The position numbers and the translations under genes are program-made. A stretch of 64,000 nt of DNA, from contig SVHG01000012.1 in the NCBI GenBank assembly GCA_015055965.1, forward strand, positions 21,794-85,793. Reading direction: 5' to 3'. Source of the DNA: Clostridiales bacterium (GTDB taxonomy: Bacteria; Bacillota; Clostridia; Christensenellales; Borkfalkiaceae). Shown in pieces: positions 1 to 10,041 of the stretch (within the stretch, counting starts at the first letter, position 1; the number at the start of each line of letters is the position of its first letter). Below the pieces are notes generated by a model. The model was not told where the DNA came from and did no database searches. It saw nothing but the letters and a program-made list of their open reading frames with translations.

Positions 1-1
1 C

Positions 2-181
2 TATTACATGAATAAAGACGGAACGTACACCGTTAACTTAAAAATAGTTGAACCCACTCATTCCGTTTTAGAATTAAAAATGGTTGTTCCAAATAGACTT
101 TCTGCAAAAAATATTTACAAAAATTGGGAAGAAAAGGGCGCAGAAGTCCTTGAACTCTTATATGAAAATTTAGTCGACTAG
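2..181 (+). CDS. C-terminal fragment of an unidentified protein
   Basis: An open frame enters from the window edge and ends at the TAG whose last base is 181, giving 59 residues. The visible tail is mixed in character (NKDGTYTVNLKIVEP near the start, NIYKNWEEKGAEVLELLYEN near the end) with no motif I recognise. Its stop codon overlaps the Shine-Dalgarno site of the next gene (TAGGAGG), so the two are probably co-transcribed and translationally linked. The function cannot be judged from this fragment. Confidence 0.6.
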   Translation, partial: YYMNKDGTYTVNLKIVEPTHSVLELKMVVPNRLSAKNIYKNWEEKGAEVLELLYENLVD

Positions 182-193
182 GAGGTAAAATTT

Positions 194-448
194 ATGCAAA
201 CTTACAGCACCAAGGGAACCTGTTCTCGTCAGATTCTTTTTGAAGTGACGGAGGACGGTAAAGTTTACGACGTAAAATTCATCGGAGGTTGTAGCGGTAA
301 TTTACAAGGAGTAGCAAGACTTGTTAACAATCGCCCTATTGATGAAGTTATTTCTACTTTAAAAGGCATAAAATGCAGAGGAAATACTTCTTGCCCCGAT
401 CAATTGGCTACGGCTCTTGAAGAGTACAAAGCAAATCACAATAAATAA
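194..448 (+). CDS. TSCPD-domain protein, TIGR03905 four-cysteine family
   Basis: A small 84-residue protein with four spaced cysteines (Cys10, Cys33, Cys61, Cys67) and the family-naming motif TSCPD at residues 65-69, plus a GGCSGN motif around Cys33. These features place it in the TIGR03905/TSCPD group, small uncharacterised proteins whose cysteines may bind a metal. Similar domains occur at the C-terminus of some B12-dependent ribonucleotide reductases, but no such gene is visible here. The start is fixed by GGAGG ten bases upstream, and a terminator follows directly. Identification of the family is firm; the function is unknown. Confidence 0.85.
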   Translation: MQTYSTKGTCSRQILFEVTEDGKVYDVKFIGGCSGNLQGVARLVNNRPIDEVISTLKGIKCRGNTSCPDQLATALEEYKANHNK

Positions 449-452
449 TATT

Positions 453-487
453 AAAAGCGTGAGGAAATTCCCCACGCTTTTATTTTT
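453..487. terminator. Bidirectional intrinsic terminator
   Basis: A hairpin with arms AAAAGCGTG and CACGCTTTT, extended by GG/CC, is followed by a T-rich run on the plus strand and a shorter one on the minus strand. It separates the convergent TSCPD gene and truA and can serve both. Confidence 0.85.
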
Positions 488-1221
488 TAATACTCAACGT
501 CGTATAAATATAAGCCGCAAGCATCGACCTTTTTTCCAACGTGATTTTTATCCCCCGTTTCCAATGATATCTTCACTTGCTCACACGTAATCTTACCCTC
601 GCCCACGGCAAGAAGAGTTCCAACAATTAACCTTACCATGCTATACAAAAAGCCTTTTCCTTTTACGTAAAAGTAAATCTCATCTTTTTTACGCATAATG
701 TCTATAGACATAATCCTTCTAATAAAATTTTCCGCATCACTTCCGGATAAACAGAATGCTTTAAAGTTATGCTCTCCTATAAGTTGACTTGCGCACTTTT
801 TCATATTTTCAATATTCAACACGGAAGGATAGTGACAAAAAAATCCCTCTTTTAGCGGACTAGATATAGAAGAAGTATAGCATTTATATAAATAAGTTTT
901 ACTTTTCACGTTATACCTTGCGTGAAATCTTTCAGAAACCTCTTTAATTGAAGTTATACGCACGTCTATAGGCAAAATTCTATTAACAGCGTGCAAGAGT
1001 GCTTTTAAAGATATTTCTTTATTACTAAAATCAAAATGTGCACTTTGCTTAACCGCGTGTACTCCGGCATCTGTTCTTCCACTTGCAACGATTTTTATTT
1101 CCTGACTAAGCACTCGACTAAAGGCCCTTTCTAGTTCATAACATATCGTTTTTTGTTCGCCGTTCTTTTGCCATCCAAGATACGCTCCACCATTATATTC
1201 AATCGTAATAAAAGCTCTCAT
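487..1221 (-). CDS. truA: tRNA pseudouridine(38-40) synthase TruA
   Basis: A 244-residue protein of normal TruA length. The catalytic motif GRTDAGVHA is present, with the nucleophilic Asp at position 51, and the N-terminus (IEYNGGAYLGWQ) is the usual beta-strand plus GWQ signature. The enzyme isomerises U38, U39 and U40 in the anticodon arm of many tRNAs. Its start overlaps the stop of the preceding small membrane protein gene by four bases, making it the last gene of a uvrB-uvrA-orf-truA run. Nothing unusual is seen in the sequence. Confidence 0.96.
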   Translation of the reverse strand: MRAFITIEYNGGAYLGWQKNGEQKTICYELERAFSRVLSQEIKIVASGRTDAGVHAVKQSAHFDFSNKEISLKALLHAVNRILPIDVRITSIKEVSERFHARYNVKSKTYLYKCYTSSISSPLKEGFFCHYPSVLNIENMKKCASQLIGEHNFKAFCLSGSDAENFIRRIMSIDIMRKKDEIYFYVKGKGFLYSMVRLIVGTLLAVGEGKITCEQVKISLETGDKNHVGKKVDACGLYLYDVEY

Positions 1222-1604
1222 TTTCTGCCCGTTGTTTTTAAAACGTATTCCTTGCTCTGGTTTGCCAATTCACTCTTAAAATAATCTATTTTTGCCTTAA
1301 TCCTCTTTGAAACAACCAAAAACCAAATAAAGCACCAAGCAATAAATATCACCGCAAGCGTCATAAATACTATAGCTGTTGCATCAAATTTTTTAACTAA
1401 AATTGCGTTAGCAAAATAGATTGCACCTAATAAAACGAAACAAACCGTACAAAAAATAGTTGAAAACCTTATCGGCTTTAGTATTTCGTTATATACCGAT
1501 AATTTTTTTGCAAAATAAGCACGCTCTCCCATTTGTTGGCGTTTTTTGTTTGCCTTTTGATTTATAGTCTTTTTATCTACGTTTTTAAATTCATCCCTAA
1601 TCAT
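1218..1604 (-). CDS. Small two-helix membrane protein of unknown function
   Basis: 128 residues with a very basic N-terminal third (many Lys, Arg and Gln), two hydrophobic segments at roughly residues 45-67 and 73-98, and a basic C-terminal tail. No family motif is recognised. It is wedged between uvrA and truA with four-base overlaps on both sides, so it is certainly translated within that operon. The two membrane helices with a cytoplasmic basic head suggest an inner-membrane protein; anything more would be a guess. Confidence 0.75.
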   Translation of the reverse strand: MIRDEFKNVDKKTINQKANKKRQQMGERAYFAKKLSVYNEILKPIRFSTIFCTVCFVLLGAIYFANAILVKKFDATAIVFMTLAVIFIAWCFIWFLVVSKRIKAKIDYFKSELANQSKEYVLKTTGRK

Positions 1605-4432
1605 GAATTCTTCTCCTGCTGTAAAATTTTATTTATAAAGCGGCCAGTATGACTGCCTTCAACCTTAGCAACCTCTTCAGGTGTACCGCAGGCAACAACC
1701 CTGCCACCGCGATCACCACCCTCAGGTCCTAAGTCAATGATATAGTCAGCTACCTTAATAATGTCAAGATTATGCTCAATAACTATTATCGTATTTCCGC
1801 TTTCGCGCAATTTGTAAAGTATATTTATAAGCTTATCAACGTCATAAGTAGATAATCCCGTTGTAGGCTCATCTAAAATATACACCGTTTTACCCGTAGA
1901 GCGCTTAGAAAGCTCCGTTGCAAGCTTAACTCTTTGAGCTTCGCCACCAGATAGCGTGGTAGCGGGTTGACCTAGCTTTATATAACCTAAACCAACGTCT
2001 TGCAAGCATTTAATCTTTGAATATATTCTTGGGAAGTTTTCAAAGAAAGAAACAGCTTCGTCAACCGTCATTTCTAAAACGTCGCCAATATTCTTGCCTT
2101 TATATTTTACAGCTAAGGTTTCACGATTATATCTCGCACCCTTACACACTTCACAAGGCACGTATACGTTGGGAAGAAAGTGCATTGCGATTTCTATAAT
2201 ACCATCTCCATTACAGTTTTCACATCTACCGCCGGAAACGTTAAATGAGAATCTACCGGCATTAAAGCCACGCTCCTTTGCATCAGGCGTTTGAGCAAAC
2301 AACTCACGAATAGGAGTAAACGCTCCCGTATAGGTTGCAGGGTTACTTCTTGGAGTTCTTCCTATCGGTGATTGGTCTATTGCAATTACCTTATCAAAGT
2401 TTTCAATACCAAGAATTTCTTTATAACTACCTTCCCTCACCTTTGCGCCGTTTAACTTGTTTGCTAAGGCAGGATATAAAATTTCATTAACTAATGAGCT
2501 TTTTCCACTACCTGAAACACCTGTTACAACAGTTAATAGCCCGGCCGGGAATGAGATTTTTTCATTCTTTAAGTTATTTTGCGTTGCGCCTACGACCTCA
2601 AGCCACTTTTCACCAACGGGATTTCTTTGCGTGGGAATTTCTATAGTTCTTCTACCCGATAAAAAGTCCCCGGTAATAGAACGAGGCTCGTTCATAACGT
2701 CTTCCAAGCTACCGCTAACGACAATTTCCCCACCGTGCGATCCAGCTTTTGGACCTATATCCACGATATAATCCGCGCTACGAATAGTATCCTCATCATG
2801 TTCAACGACTATTAAAGTATTTCCTATATCGCACAAATACCTTAAAGTTGCAAGTAATTTTTCGTTATCGCGCTGATGCAGTCCAATACTTGGCTCGTCT
2901 AAAATATATAAAACACCGGTGAGTCCGCTTCCTATTTGAGTTGCAAGTCTTATTCTTTGAGCTTCACCACCGGATAGCGTTCCAGACATTCTTGAAAGCG
3001 CAAGATAATCCAATCCTACGTTCTTTAAGAAGTTTAAGCGGGCCTTAATTTCCTTTAAAATTGGCTCTGCAATTTTGCTTTGAGTAACGTCTAACTGTAA
3101 ATTTTCTATAAACTCGTATAGCTTTTCAACCGACAACTCACAAGCTTGATGTATATTTATACCGCCAACGGTAACTGCAAGAGCTTCCTTTTTTAATCTT
3201 GTTCCGCCACAGGTCGAACAAGGCTTTTGCACCATATATTTTTCTATTTCAGACTTCGTATAATCGCTAGTGGTTTCGCGATATCTTCTTTCTAAATTAG
3301 GAATTACGCCCTCAAAAGAAGCGGTATAACTACCTTTAAAAGTCCTAGTATCGTAGCTCATCTGTATTTTTTCGCCGTTATTACCGTAAAGTAAAATATT
3401 TAAAATATCCTTTGGCAAATCCTTAATAGGCGTATGCATATCAAAGCCGTAGTGCTTTGACAGGGCGTTAAAATACATTTGAGTCATTTTACTGCTATCT
3501 AGATTCCAGCCTGAAATACATAAAGCTCCTTCAGCTAACGATCTATTAACGTCACCTAAAATTTTGCTTTCGTCTATTTCATTTCTAAAACCTATACCCT
3601 TACATTCCTCACAAGCGCCGTAAGGATTATTAAAAGAGAAAAATCTAGGCTCTAATTCTTCGATGCTCACACCACATTCAGGGCAAGCGTATTTTGTTGA
3701 AAAGAGCGTTTCTTCTTCGCCGTTTTTAATTAAAACAAGTCCATTCGCAAGCTTTATACAGCTTTCTAAGCTGTCCGACAACCTCTTTTCTATACCTTCT
3801 TTTACAATTAAACGGTCAACGACTATATTGATAGTGTGTTTTACGTTTTTATCAAGTTTAATTTCCTCTTCTAAATCATACATAGAGCCGTCTACTTCAA
3901 CTCTTACGAAACCACTCTTTTTATATGATTCAAGCTCCTTTTTAAACTCGCCCTTTCTACCGCGAACAACGGGTGCGCAAACGTAAATTCTACTACCCTC
4001 ACCCATGAGCATTATTTTATCACATATTTCATCTACCGTTTGTCTTGCAATTTCCCTTCCGCAAATAGGACAATGCGGAATACCCACTCTTGCGTAAAGC
4101 AATCTAAAATAATCGTAAATTTCAGTAACCGTTCCCACCGTTGAACGGGGATTGTTATGCGTAGTTTTTTGATCAATTGAAATTGCCGGTGATAATCCTT
4201 CTATTTTTTCAACGTCAGGCTTCTGCATTTGACCTAAAAACATTCTTGCATAGCTAGATAAGCTTTCCATATAACGTCTTTGACCTTCTGCAAATATGGT
4301 ATCAAAGGCCAAGGTTGACTTACCGCTACCTGAAACGCCTGTAAAAACAACCAATTTATCACGTGGAATGGTTAAATTAACGTCTTTTAAATTATTTTCT
4401 TTTGCACCTATTATTTTAATAAAATTCTGCAT
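1601..4432 (-). CDS. uvrA: Excinuclease ABC subunit A (UvrA)
   Basis: 943 residues, the standard UvrA length. The first Walker A motif (GVSGSGKST) is at residues 32-40 and a second copy (GVSGSGKSS) lies in the C-terminal half; both halves carry the [11 protein letters not shown] signature and an ILDEP Walker B. Zinc-binding pairs CPICG, CPECG/CEECKG and [14 protein letters not shown] are all intact. UvrA is the damage-recognition ATPase of nucleotide excision repair and loads UvrB onto lesions. It follows uvrB with only five bases between, in the usual uvrBA order. No LexA/DinR box was recognised upstream of the pair. Confidence 0.98.
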   Translation of the reverse strand: MQNFIKIIGAKENNLKDVNLTIPRDKLVVFTGVSGSGKSTLAFDTIFAEGQRRYMESLSSYARMFLGQMQKPDVEKIEGLSPAISIDQKTTHNNPRSTVGTVTEIYDYFRLLYARVGIPHCPICGREIARQTVDEICDKIMLMGEGSRIYVCAPVVRGRKGEFKKELESYKKSGFVRVEVDGSMYDLEEEIKLDKNVKHTINIVVDRLIVKEGIEKRLSDSLESCIKLANGLVLIKNGEEETLFSTKYACPECGVSIEELEPRFFSFNNPYGACEECKGIGFRNEIDESKILGDVNRSLAEGALCISGWNLDSSKMTQMYFNALSKHYGFDMHTPIKDLPKDILNILLYGNNGEKIQMSYDTRTFKGSYTASFEGVIPNLERRYRETTSDYTKSEIEKYMVQKPCSTCGGTRLKKEALAVTVGGINIHQACELSVEKLYEFIENLQLDVTQSKIAEPILKEIKARLNFLKNVGLDYLALSRMSGTLSGGEAQRIRLATQIGSGLTGVLYILDEPSIGLHQRDNEKLLATLRYLCDIGNTLIVVEHDEDTIRSADYIVDIGPKAGSHGGEIVVSGSLEDVMNEPRSITGDFLSGRRTIEIPTQRNPVGEKWLEVVGATQNNLKNEKISFPAGLLTVVTGVSGSGKSSLVNEILYPALANKLNGAKVREGSYKEILGIENFDKVIAIDQSPIGRTPRSNPATYTGAFTPIRELFAQTPDAKERGFNAGRFSFNVSGGRCENCNGDGIIEIAMHFLPNVYVPCEVCKGARYNRETLAVKYKGKNIGDVLEMTVDEAVSFFENFPRIYSKIKCLQDVGLGYIKLGQPATTLSGGEAQRVKLATELSKRSTGKTVYILDEPTTGLSTYDVDKLINILYKLRESGNTIIVIEHNLDIIKVADYIIDLGPEGGDRGGRVVACGTPEEVAKVEGSHTGRFINKILQQEKNS

Positions 4433-4437
4433 ATTTT

Positions 4438-6405
4438 TTAACCGTTTCGCATTCTTAACTTTAATTTTGCAATCGTATCGCGTATTTCAATACATTTTTC
4501 AAAATCAAGATTATTTTGCGCTATCTTCATTAGCGCTTTTAGTTTTTCTATTTCTTCAGGAATATCCTGTTTTTTAACTTCTTTTGTTCTATCGACCTTT
4601 TTAGTTATTTCAAGAGTATTTACGATAGGCTTTACAATTGTTTTTGGTATTATTCCATGCGCTTTATTGTACTCATCTTGAATCTCTCTACGTCTATTAG
4701 TTTCATCAATAGCGCGCTTCATGCTACCGGTTACGCTATCGGCGTACATAATAACTCTACCTTCACTATTACGCGCAGTTCTTCCTATCGTTTGTATCAA
4801 CGAGGTGTCTGAACGCAAAAAACCCTCTTTATCAGCATCTAAAATAGCAACTAGCTTTACTTCGGGAATATCCAACCCTTCTCTTAAAAGGTTTATACCA
4901 ACTAAAATATCTATATCCCCTTTTCTTAATTCGCTAATTATTTCTATTCTTTCAAGCGTATCCACGTCAGAATGCATATAGCGAACCTTTTTATGCTGTT
5001 CTTTTAGGTAATCACTAAGACTTTCTGCCATCTTTTTTGTAAGAGTAGTAATTAACACTCTTCCGCCAGAGTCTACCGTTTTATTTATTTCGTTTAATAA
5101 ATCGTCAATTTGATTTTTAGTAGGTCTAACCTCTACTGGTGGATCAATAAGCCCTGTTGGTCTAATAATTTGTTCCACTACTTGCCCGGCTTTACTAAGC
5201 TCGTATTCTGCAGGCGTTGCAGAAATATAAACGATTTGACCAACTCGCTTATCAAACTCCTCGTATTTTAAGGGGCGATTATCGTAAGCGGAATTCAAAC
5301 GGAAACCAAAATCAACTAAGTTTTTCTTTCTTGATCTGTCACCGTTATACATTGCTCTTATTTGAGGAACTGTCATGTGGCTTTCATCTATAAAAAGCAC
5401 GAAATCGTCCGGAAAATAATCAAGCAAGGTAAAAGGTGGCTCGCCGGGTGATCTTCCGTCAAAATATCTACTGTAATTTTCTACACCGCTACAGTAGCCT
5501 ATTTCACTCATCATTTCTAAATCGTAAGTAGTTCTTTGGCGAAGACGCTGCGCCTCAAGTAATTTTCCATCTTGTTCAAGCGCGGCAACCTCTTCTTCCA
5601 TATCACTTTCTATTTGTTTTAAGGCGTTTGCAAGCTTTTGCGTGCCAACAGCGTAGTGACTTGCAGGAAAAATAACGGCGTGCTTTAACTGTGATATTGT
5701 TTTTCCAGTAACAAAATCCGTTTCGCATATTTTATCAATTTCATCACCAAAAAACTCTACTCGTAAAACGATTTCAGAGTTTGAAGCGGGAAATATATCA
5801 ACTACGTCCCCCCTAACACGGAATGATGAACGCTGAAAATCTATATCTCTTCTTTCGTACTGAATAGCAACCAGCTTTCTCATAAGCTCATCTCTATCCA
5901 TCTGCATACCGGGGCGCAAGGATATTGCTAAATTATAATATTCTTCAGGCGCGCCTAAGCCGTAAATACAGGAAACGGAAGCAACGACTATTACGTCGTT
6001 ACGCTCAGACAAAGCAAAAGTTGCGCTATGGCGCAATTTATCTATTTCGTCGTTTATAGATAAATCCTTTTCTATATAAGTATCCGTTTGTGGGATATAA
6101 GATTCCGGTTGATAATAATCGTAGTAGGAAACGAAATATTCTACCCTGTTTTCAGGGAAAAATTCCCTTAATTCGTTACAAAGCTGAGCCGCAAGAGTTT
6201 TATTGTGCGCAATAACCAAAGCCGGTCTTTGTAAATTGTTTATTACGTTCGCAACCGTAAAAGTCTTACCGCTACCCGTAACACCCAATAAAACCTGCTC
6301 TCTTAACCCATCTTCTATACCCTCAGTAAGCTTTGCTATAGCTTGAGGCTGATCACCGGTAGGCTTATATTCAGAATGTAAAATAAATTTGTATTTTTCG
6401 CTCAT
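4438..6405 (-). CDS. uvrB: Excinuclease ABC subunit B (UvrB)
   Basis: 655 residues. The Walker A motif GVTGSGKT is at residues 41-48, the beta-hairpin that inserts into the duplex is recognisable ([13 protein letters not shown]), the Walker B is LFIDESH, and helicase motif VI is QTIGRTARN. The C-terminal UVR domain that contacts UvrC is present in the last 40 residues. UvrB verifies damage after UvrA loading and forms the pre-incision complex. It is the first gene of the run uvrB-uvrA-orf-truA. An extended -10-like TGTGCTAAAAT lies 20-40 bases upstream of the ATG. Confidence 0.98.
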   Translation of the reverse strand: MSEKYKFILHSEYKPTGDQPQAIAKLTEGIEDGLREQVLLGVTGSGKTFTVANVINNLQRPALVIAHNKTLAAQLCNELREFFPENRVEYFVSYYDYYQPESYIPQTDTYIEKDLSINDEIDKLRHSATFALSERNDVIVVASVSCIYGLGAPEEYYNLAISLRPGMQMDRDELMRKLVAIQYERRDIDFQRSSFRVRGDVVDIFPASNSEIVLRVEFFGDEIDKICETDFVTGKTISQLKHAVIFPASHYAVGTQKLANALKQIESDMEEEVAALEQDGKLLEAQRLRQRTTYDLEMMSEIGYCSGVENYSRYFDGRSPGEPPFTLLDYFPDDFVLFIDESHMTVPQIRAMYNGDRSRKKNLVDFGFRLNSAYDNRPLKYEEFDKRVGQIVYISATPAEYELSKAGQVVEQIIRPTGLIDPPVEVRPTKNQIDDLLNEINKTVDSGGRVLITTLTKKMAESLSDYLKEQHKKVRYMHSDVDTLERIEIISELRKGDIDILVGINLLREGLDIPEVKLVAILDADKEGFLRSDTSLIQTIGRTARNSEGRVIMYADSVTGSMKRAIDETNRRREIQDEYNKAHGIIPKTIVKPIVNTLEITKKVDRTKEVKKQDIPEEIEKLKALMKIAQNNLDFEKCIEIRDTIAKLKLRMRNG

Positions 6406-6448
6406 ATAACAGGTCTTAACCTTAACTTAATCGTATTTTAGCACAGCA

Positions 6449-6799
6449 TTAAACAAAAATACCGTAAAGCAATTTACCACAAATAAAGGTAATTAAAGCG
6501 CTTAAAACGGCAAAGAGCACTCTCATAAAAAACTCTTTCGTTTTAATCCTCTTTTGATTGTGAAAATCCATTCCCTTTTTAAGCAGGTTTATATATACGT
6601 ACCCTTCCCCTTTTCTATCTGCAAAGGTCACTTCTACCAATCCTTCTCTTTCCAAATTAAGCAGAATAGGGCGTATTCGTGATTTATCTACCAAAGAAGC
6701 AAACTCATTCTCTATTTCAGAAAGAGGAAATAGTTTTTTACCTTCTTTAAGCTTGGGATATATACCGCAAAACAGCGTTTTAGATAACTTATCAACCAT
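6449..6799 (-). CDS. Winged-helix-like protein with C-terminal membrane anchor
   Basis: 116 residues. The N-terminal 80 or so look like a small winged helix (helical FPLSEIENEFASLVDKSRI, then NLEREGLVEVTF and a wing-like YVYINLL strand). The last 25 residues form one hydrophobic helix. The gene overlaps the preceding one by eight bases, and that gene has the same architecture, so the two probably work as a pair, for example as a membrane-tethered DNA-binding or sensing heterodimer. This is inferred from sequence character; no named family is recognised. Confidence 0.65.
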   Translation of the reverse strand: MVDKLSKTLFCGIYPKLKEGKKLFPLSEIENEFASLVDKSRIRPILLNLEREGLVEVTFADRKGEGYVYINLLKKGMDFHNQKRIKTKEFFMRVLFAVLSALITFICGKLLYGIFV

Positions 6800-7133
6800 T
6801 ATTTATACCTAATAACAGTAATAATAATTGAACTGCAACGCCAGCAAAAAACGCACCTAAAAATGAAAATAATGCAACTTTTCTTAATAAGCAACCTTTA
6901 GAAGTGCATTCTTCTTGCTTTATTTTAAAATATTGCTTTCCACTTGCGGTTAAAGAAAGCAAGTATTCCCCTTCACCGCTATATTTAAGATTAACGTAAT
7001 TTTTTTCTGCTAAGTCAGATATACCCTTTTCTACTTCACAGTTTAAAAAATCGTCACAGTTAAATATCTTAAAGCCTTCAGGCGCGATATCGTTTATGAT
7101 TTTTAAAATATTTTCTGAATTTTTATCAAGCAT
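6792..7133 (-). CDS. Winged-helix-like protein with C-terminal membrane anchor
   Basis: 113 residues. The N-terminal part resembles a winged helix (NSENILKIINDIAPEGFKIF, then a strand YLLSLTASGKQYF typical of the wing of MarR/PadR-like domains). After a short Cys-containing basic linker there is a single strong hydrophobic helix at about residues 88-108. It is the upstream partner of the similarly built 116-residue protein. No clear Shine-Dalgarno site precedes the ATG, so the start is less certain than the frame. Not assignable to a named family. Confidence 0.62.
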   Translation of the reverse strand: MLDKNSENILKIINDIAPEGFKIFNCDDFLNCEVEKGISDLAEKNYVNLKYSGEGEYLLSLTASGKQYFKIKQEECTSKGCLLRKVALFSFLGAFFAGVAVQLLLLLLGINNG

Positions 7134-7229
7134 ATAAAGTTATTTTGTGTGTAAAAAAACTTAATATTTATGCCCTATTAAAATGATAACACATTTTAAA
7201 AAAATTATCAATTATATACGTAAAATTTC

Positions 7230-7258
7230 TTGACATCTTTAAAAAATAATTGTATGAT
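7230..7258 (+). promoter_or_regulatory. Sigma-A promoter of tRNA-Leu
   Basis: TTGACA at 7230-7235, a 17-base spacer and TATGAT at 7253-7258. The predicted start point lies about 16 bases before the mature tRNA. It is close to consensus, as expected for a stable RNA gene. Confidence 0.9.
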
Positions 7259-7281
7259 ATTAAAGCGTTAAGCAAGTATAT

Positions 7282-7365
7282 GTCGGGATGGCGGAATCGG
7301 CAGACGCGTACGTTTGAGGGGCGTATGGGATACCCGTGTGAGTTCAAGTCTCATTCTCGACACCA
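7282..7365 (+). tRNA. tRNA-Leu (anticodon GAG)
   Basis: A complete cloverleaf can be folded: acceptor stem GTCGGGA/TCTCGAC with discriminator A and an encoded CCA at 7363-7365; a three-pair D stem with a GG-containing loop; anticodon stem TACGT/GCGTA with loop TTGAGGG, giving anticodon GAG; a long variable arm with its own TGGG/CCC hairpin; and a T arm with loop TTCAAGT. The long variable arm and GAG anticodon identify a class II leucine tRNA reading CUU/CUC. It stands alone between its own promoter and terminator. Confidence 0.95.
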
Positions 7366-7366
7366 G

Positions 7367-7402
7367 AAAAGGTCAAGTGTAATACTTGACCTTTTGCTTT
7401 TT
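7367..7402 (+). terminator. Terminator of tRNA-Leu
   Basis: A twelve-pair perfect hairpin (AAAAGGTCAAGT with its complement, loop GTAAT) begins directly after the tRNA CCA end and is followed by GCTTTTTC. Confidence 0.92.
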
Positions 7403-7429
7403 CTTGAATTTTTGTTATTAAATGAAGAT

Positions 7430-7915
7430 TTAATCGGCTATTTCGTTAAAAAAATATTCTAAGGTTGGAACTAGAAAACCTTCTTTATTTAACTTACTAA
7501 TTTCCTCTTTAGTCATCCATTTAACCTCACAAACTTCATTTGTAGTAGCTAAATTAAGATCAACTTTCCCCGTGTAAGTAAACAACCAAACGTCCATTAT
7601 ATCTTTCGTTCTCGTTTTAGTAAATACAATTCTACCGTTACTGTTAGCAAGGTCAATCCCAACCTCTTCAAGCGTTTCCCTAATTGCGCCTTGAAAGCTA
7701 TCTTCCCCAGCTAAAACCGAACCGCCCACACATTCCCATAATAGCGGAAAGGTAGGTCTTGATTTATCTCTTTTAGACATTAAAAAACGGTTGTTCCCAT
7801 CAGTTATCCAAACGTGAACGACTAGATGATAATACCCTTCAGGAATAAGTTCCCCTCTTAAGTGAGTTTTTTTTGTTAATTGACGGTCTTTAGTATATAA
7901 ATCCCAAATTTCCAT
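7430..7915 (-). CDS. NUDIX hydrolase
   Basis: 161 residues with a perfect Nudix box at residues 65-87: Gly65, Glu71, Arg79-Glu80, Glu83-Glu84 and Gly86 match GX5EX7REUXEEXGU, so the metal-binding catalytic helix is intact. The N-terminus (EIWDLYTKDRQ) and the overall layout resemble the YfcD/IDI-like branch often found in Firmicutes. The substrate, some nucleoside diphosphate linked to another moiety, cannot be told from sequence. A small gene lies four bases upstream on the same strand. Confidence 0.9.
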   Translation of the reverse strand: MEIWDLYTKDRQLTKKTHLRGELIPEGYYHLVVHVWITDGNNRFLMSKRDKSRPTFPLLWECVGGSVLAGEDSFQGAIRETLEEVGIDLANSNGRIVFTKTRTKDIMDVWLFTYTGKVDLNLATTNEVCEVKWMTKEEISKLNKEGFLVPTLEYFFNEIAD

Positions 7916-7919
7916 ATAA

Positions 7920-8153
7920 TTATTCCTTCAATAAATATATTTCGTTGTTGTTAAATGTATTTTTTAAGCTTTTTACTTTTATTAAAAACAACTGCCCATC
8001 TACTTCAATTTTAACGCAATCAGTAGAAATTATATCGCATTTTAGCCCGTTTTCAAAGCAAACGCTTAACAGCCATAAGGAAATGTCTAAAACGTCAGTT
8101 TTAATAGTAAAATCTTCAGTTTTGGGATTTTCTTCGTTCTTATTATTCTTCAT
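7920..8153 (-). CDS. Small hypothetical protein upstream of the NUDIX gene
   Basis: A 77-residue frame from the ATG at 8153; a longer version from a TTG at 8210 is also possible. The N-terminus is hydrophilic (MKNNKNEENPKTED), followed by alternating strands and a helix with three cysteines. It resembles no family I know, but its stop lies four bases from the NUDIX start, which suggests coupling. The upstream AGG is a weak ribosome site. It may be a small regulatory or partner protein, or a decayed gene. Confidence 0.5.
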   Translation of the reverse strand: MKNNKNEENPKTEDFTIKTDVLDISLWLLSVCFENGLKCDIISTDCVKIEVDGQLFLIKVKSLKNTFNNNEIYLLKE

Positions 8154-8242
8154 TAGATACCTAAACAAAGTTATTTCTTTTAAGTATACATCAAAAAAAT
8201 TGACTGTCAATACGTTTATGACAAATTTTATCTACTTTTATT

Positions 8243-8293
8243 AAAAATCGGTTGATAATTCTTAATTTTTAAGAAATTTCAACCGAATTTTTT
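8243..8293 (-). terminator. Terminator after the endonuclease IV gene
   Basis: A long hairpin with arms around AATCGGTTGA and its near-complement, loop near AATTTTTAAG, with A/T-rich flanks. It lies between the AP endonuclease stop and the next small gene. Confidence 0.7.
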
Positions 8294-9146
8294 ATTTATT
8301 TAGTTGTGAAAAATAGTAATTTTTCATATAAAGCGCGTCTACGTCTTGCATTCCTGCAGACTCACAAATAATAACGGGCTCTAGCTTTAAATCTATTAAA
8401 GCATCAGCTAAGGGCTCAAATTCAGGTCCGTAAACCTCGTCGTCAAAATTCAAATGGCGAATTTCACCTTTTGCACCATATTGTATCTTTGAAAAATGAA
8501 CGTGAAAATGCTTCATTCTATCATAGCCCAATTCATCAATCATAAACTGTAAACGCTTTATAAAATCTTCTTTACTTTTTAAACTTCCGCCCTCACGCGA
8601 ATTAACGTGACCAAAATCCACGGTAGGAACGTAAATTTTATCTATTTTGCAAATTTCAGTTATTTCCTCAACCGTACCAAGCTGGGCGTACTTACCCATT
8701 GTTTCAGGACAATACACTAAATTATCCATACCGGTTGCATAAATAACGTCTGTTAGCTTTTTAAAATTATCTAACGCCCTTGCAAAAGCATTTTCTCGAG
8801 TATCCTTGCCTTGAGTTGCGGGGTGAATAATAATTCTGTTACCGCCCATTAGTCCAACCATTTCTGCACTTTTAATAACGTATCCTATAGATTTATCTAT
8901 CATTTCCGGGTCAGGATTGGAAAAATTTATATAGTAAGGCGCGTGAACGCTTATTTTTACGTTATTTTCATTAAATGCTTTACCTATGGAAAGAGCCTTT
9001 TCTTCACTCATTAAAACGCCCCTTCCAAAAGAATATTCAAAGGCGTCAAGCCCCATGTTTTTAACCCATACGGCGCTTTGTTCACTATTTTTTAAACCGG
9101 CTGCAAAAAAGCCTTCTGAATTACCGCTTGGCCCAAATAAAATCAT
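8292..9146 (-). CDS. nfo: Endonuclease IV-like AP endonuclease (TIM-barrel)
   Basis: 284 residues, the length of bacterial endonuclease IV. Metal-ligand motifs of the family are visible in order: SVHAPYY, IIHPAT, YCPETMGK, PTVDFGHVNSR, HFHVHFS and a late ICES. These trinuclear-zinc ligands hydrolyse the phosphodiester 5' to abasic sites in base excision repair. The overall sequence is divergent from the Escherichia coli enzyme, so another xylose-isomerase-fold activity is not excluded, but the motif set argues for Nfo. Its start overlaps the ribF stop by four bases. Confidence 0.85.
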   Translation of the reverse strand: MILFGPSGNSEGFFAAGLKNSEQSAVWVKNMGLDAFEYSFGRGVLMSEEKALSIGKAFNENNVKISVHAPYYINFSNPDPEMIDKSIGYVIKSAEMVGLMGGNRIIIHPATQGKDTRENAFARALDNFKKLTDVIYATGMDNLVYCPETMGKYAQLGTVEEITEICKIDKIYVPTVDFGHVNSREGGSLKSKEDFIKRLQFMIDELGYDRMKHFHVHFSKIQYGAKGEIRHLNFDDEVYGPEFEPLADALIDLKLEPVIICESAGMQDVDALYMKNYYFSQLNK

Positions 9147-10039
9147 CTTATCACCTTTAAATCTTCTTCTAATTGTAAAATCAACTGATTAACACTATTG
9201 AATTTTTGATTATTTCTTATAAAAAAATCAAAATATATTTTCAGTTTCTTACCGTATAAATCGCCTGAAAAGCCGTCTATATGACATTCAATTAAATTAT
9301 GCTCACAGTTAAAAGTGGGCGCGTTACCAACGTTAGTTATACCCTTATACTCTTTTCCATCTATGCAAACGGTAGTTGCGTAAACGGCTGATTTCGGCAT
9401 ACATTTATCAACGGGAAATTCAACGTTTGCAGTAGGAAAGCCCAATGTTTTACCAACCTGACGTCCTTTTACTACTTCGCCTTCTATAAAATATTTATTG
9501 CCTAATAACTGGTTAACTGCAGCTATATCCCCAACCTCTAAGCACTTCTTTATTTGAGTTGTAGAAATTTTGTTTCCAAGTTTGTCATATTCAAAATCGC
9601 AAATATACAATCTTAAACTACGTTTTAAGCAAAATTCTTGCAATAAATCTGTATTACCTGAGGCGTTTTTGCCAAACTTGAAATCCTTTCCACAAACCAA
9701 AGCAGATATATTACGATTTTCTACTAATTGATTTAAAAAATCCATGGGCAAAATATTTGCATATTCTTTAGAAAAATGAGCCAAACATATTTCGTCCACA
9801 CCTAGATCGTTAAGAATACTTAAACGCTCTTCATAGGTAAAAACCAATCCACCGCTCTTACCGCCAATGCTTCCAATATCGTTATCGTAAGTAAAAACGG
9901 CAAGATCTAAATTAAGCTCGTTTTTTAATTCTTTTGCCTTAAGAATTAATTTTTTATGCCCTAAATGAATACTATCGAAGCCACCCAAACATAAAACTAT
10001 TGGATTATTCGTTTGGCTATTAAAACTGTTTACACGCAT
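9143..10039 (-). CDS. ribF: Bifunctional riboflavin kinase / FAD synthetase RibF
   Basis: 298 residues from the ATG at 10039. This start is chosen because AGAGGA lies six bases before it and truB stops just two bases earlier; a longer frame into truB lacks support. The N-terminal nucleotidyltransferase domain has GGFDSIHLGHKKLI (HxGH type motif), and the C-terminal riboflavin-kinase domain has GRQVGKTLGFPTANV with the PTAN motif. It phosphorylates riboflavin to FMN and adenylylates FMN to FAD. A RibU-like riboflavin transporter gene is also present in the window near 34 kb. Confidence 0.96.
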   Translation of the reverse strand: MRVNSFNSQTNNPIVLCLGGFDSIHLGHKKLILKAKELKNELNLDLAVFTYDNDIGSIGGKSGGLVFTYEERLSILNDLGVDEICLAHFSKEYANILPMDFLNQLVENRNISALVCGKDFKFGKNASGNTDLLQEFCLKRSLRLYICDFEYDKLGNKISTTQIKKCLEVGDIAAVNQLLGNKYFIEGEVVKGRQVGKTLGFPTANVEFPVDKCMPKSAVYATTVCIDGKEYKGITNVGNAPTFNCEHNLIECHIDGFSGDLYGKKLKIYFDFFIRNNQKFNSVNQLILQLEEDLKVIR

Positions 10040-10041
10040 AG

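Noticed and set aside
7250..7462. 70-residue frame over the tRNA
   Set aside because: It reads through tRNA-Leu and its terminator.
7945..8244. 99-residue plus-strand frame opposite the small gene before NUDIX
   Set aside because: No ribosome site or promoter, and the minus-strand frame is coupled to the NUDIX gene.
8245..8270. Copy of the dispersed element near 8.25 kb (GGTTGATAATTC)
   Set aside because: Only about seven bases are shared and they belong to a terminator stem.
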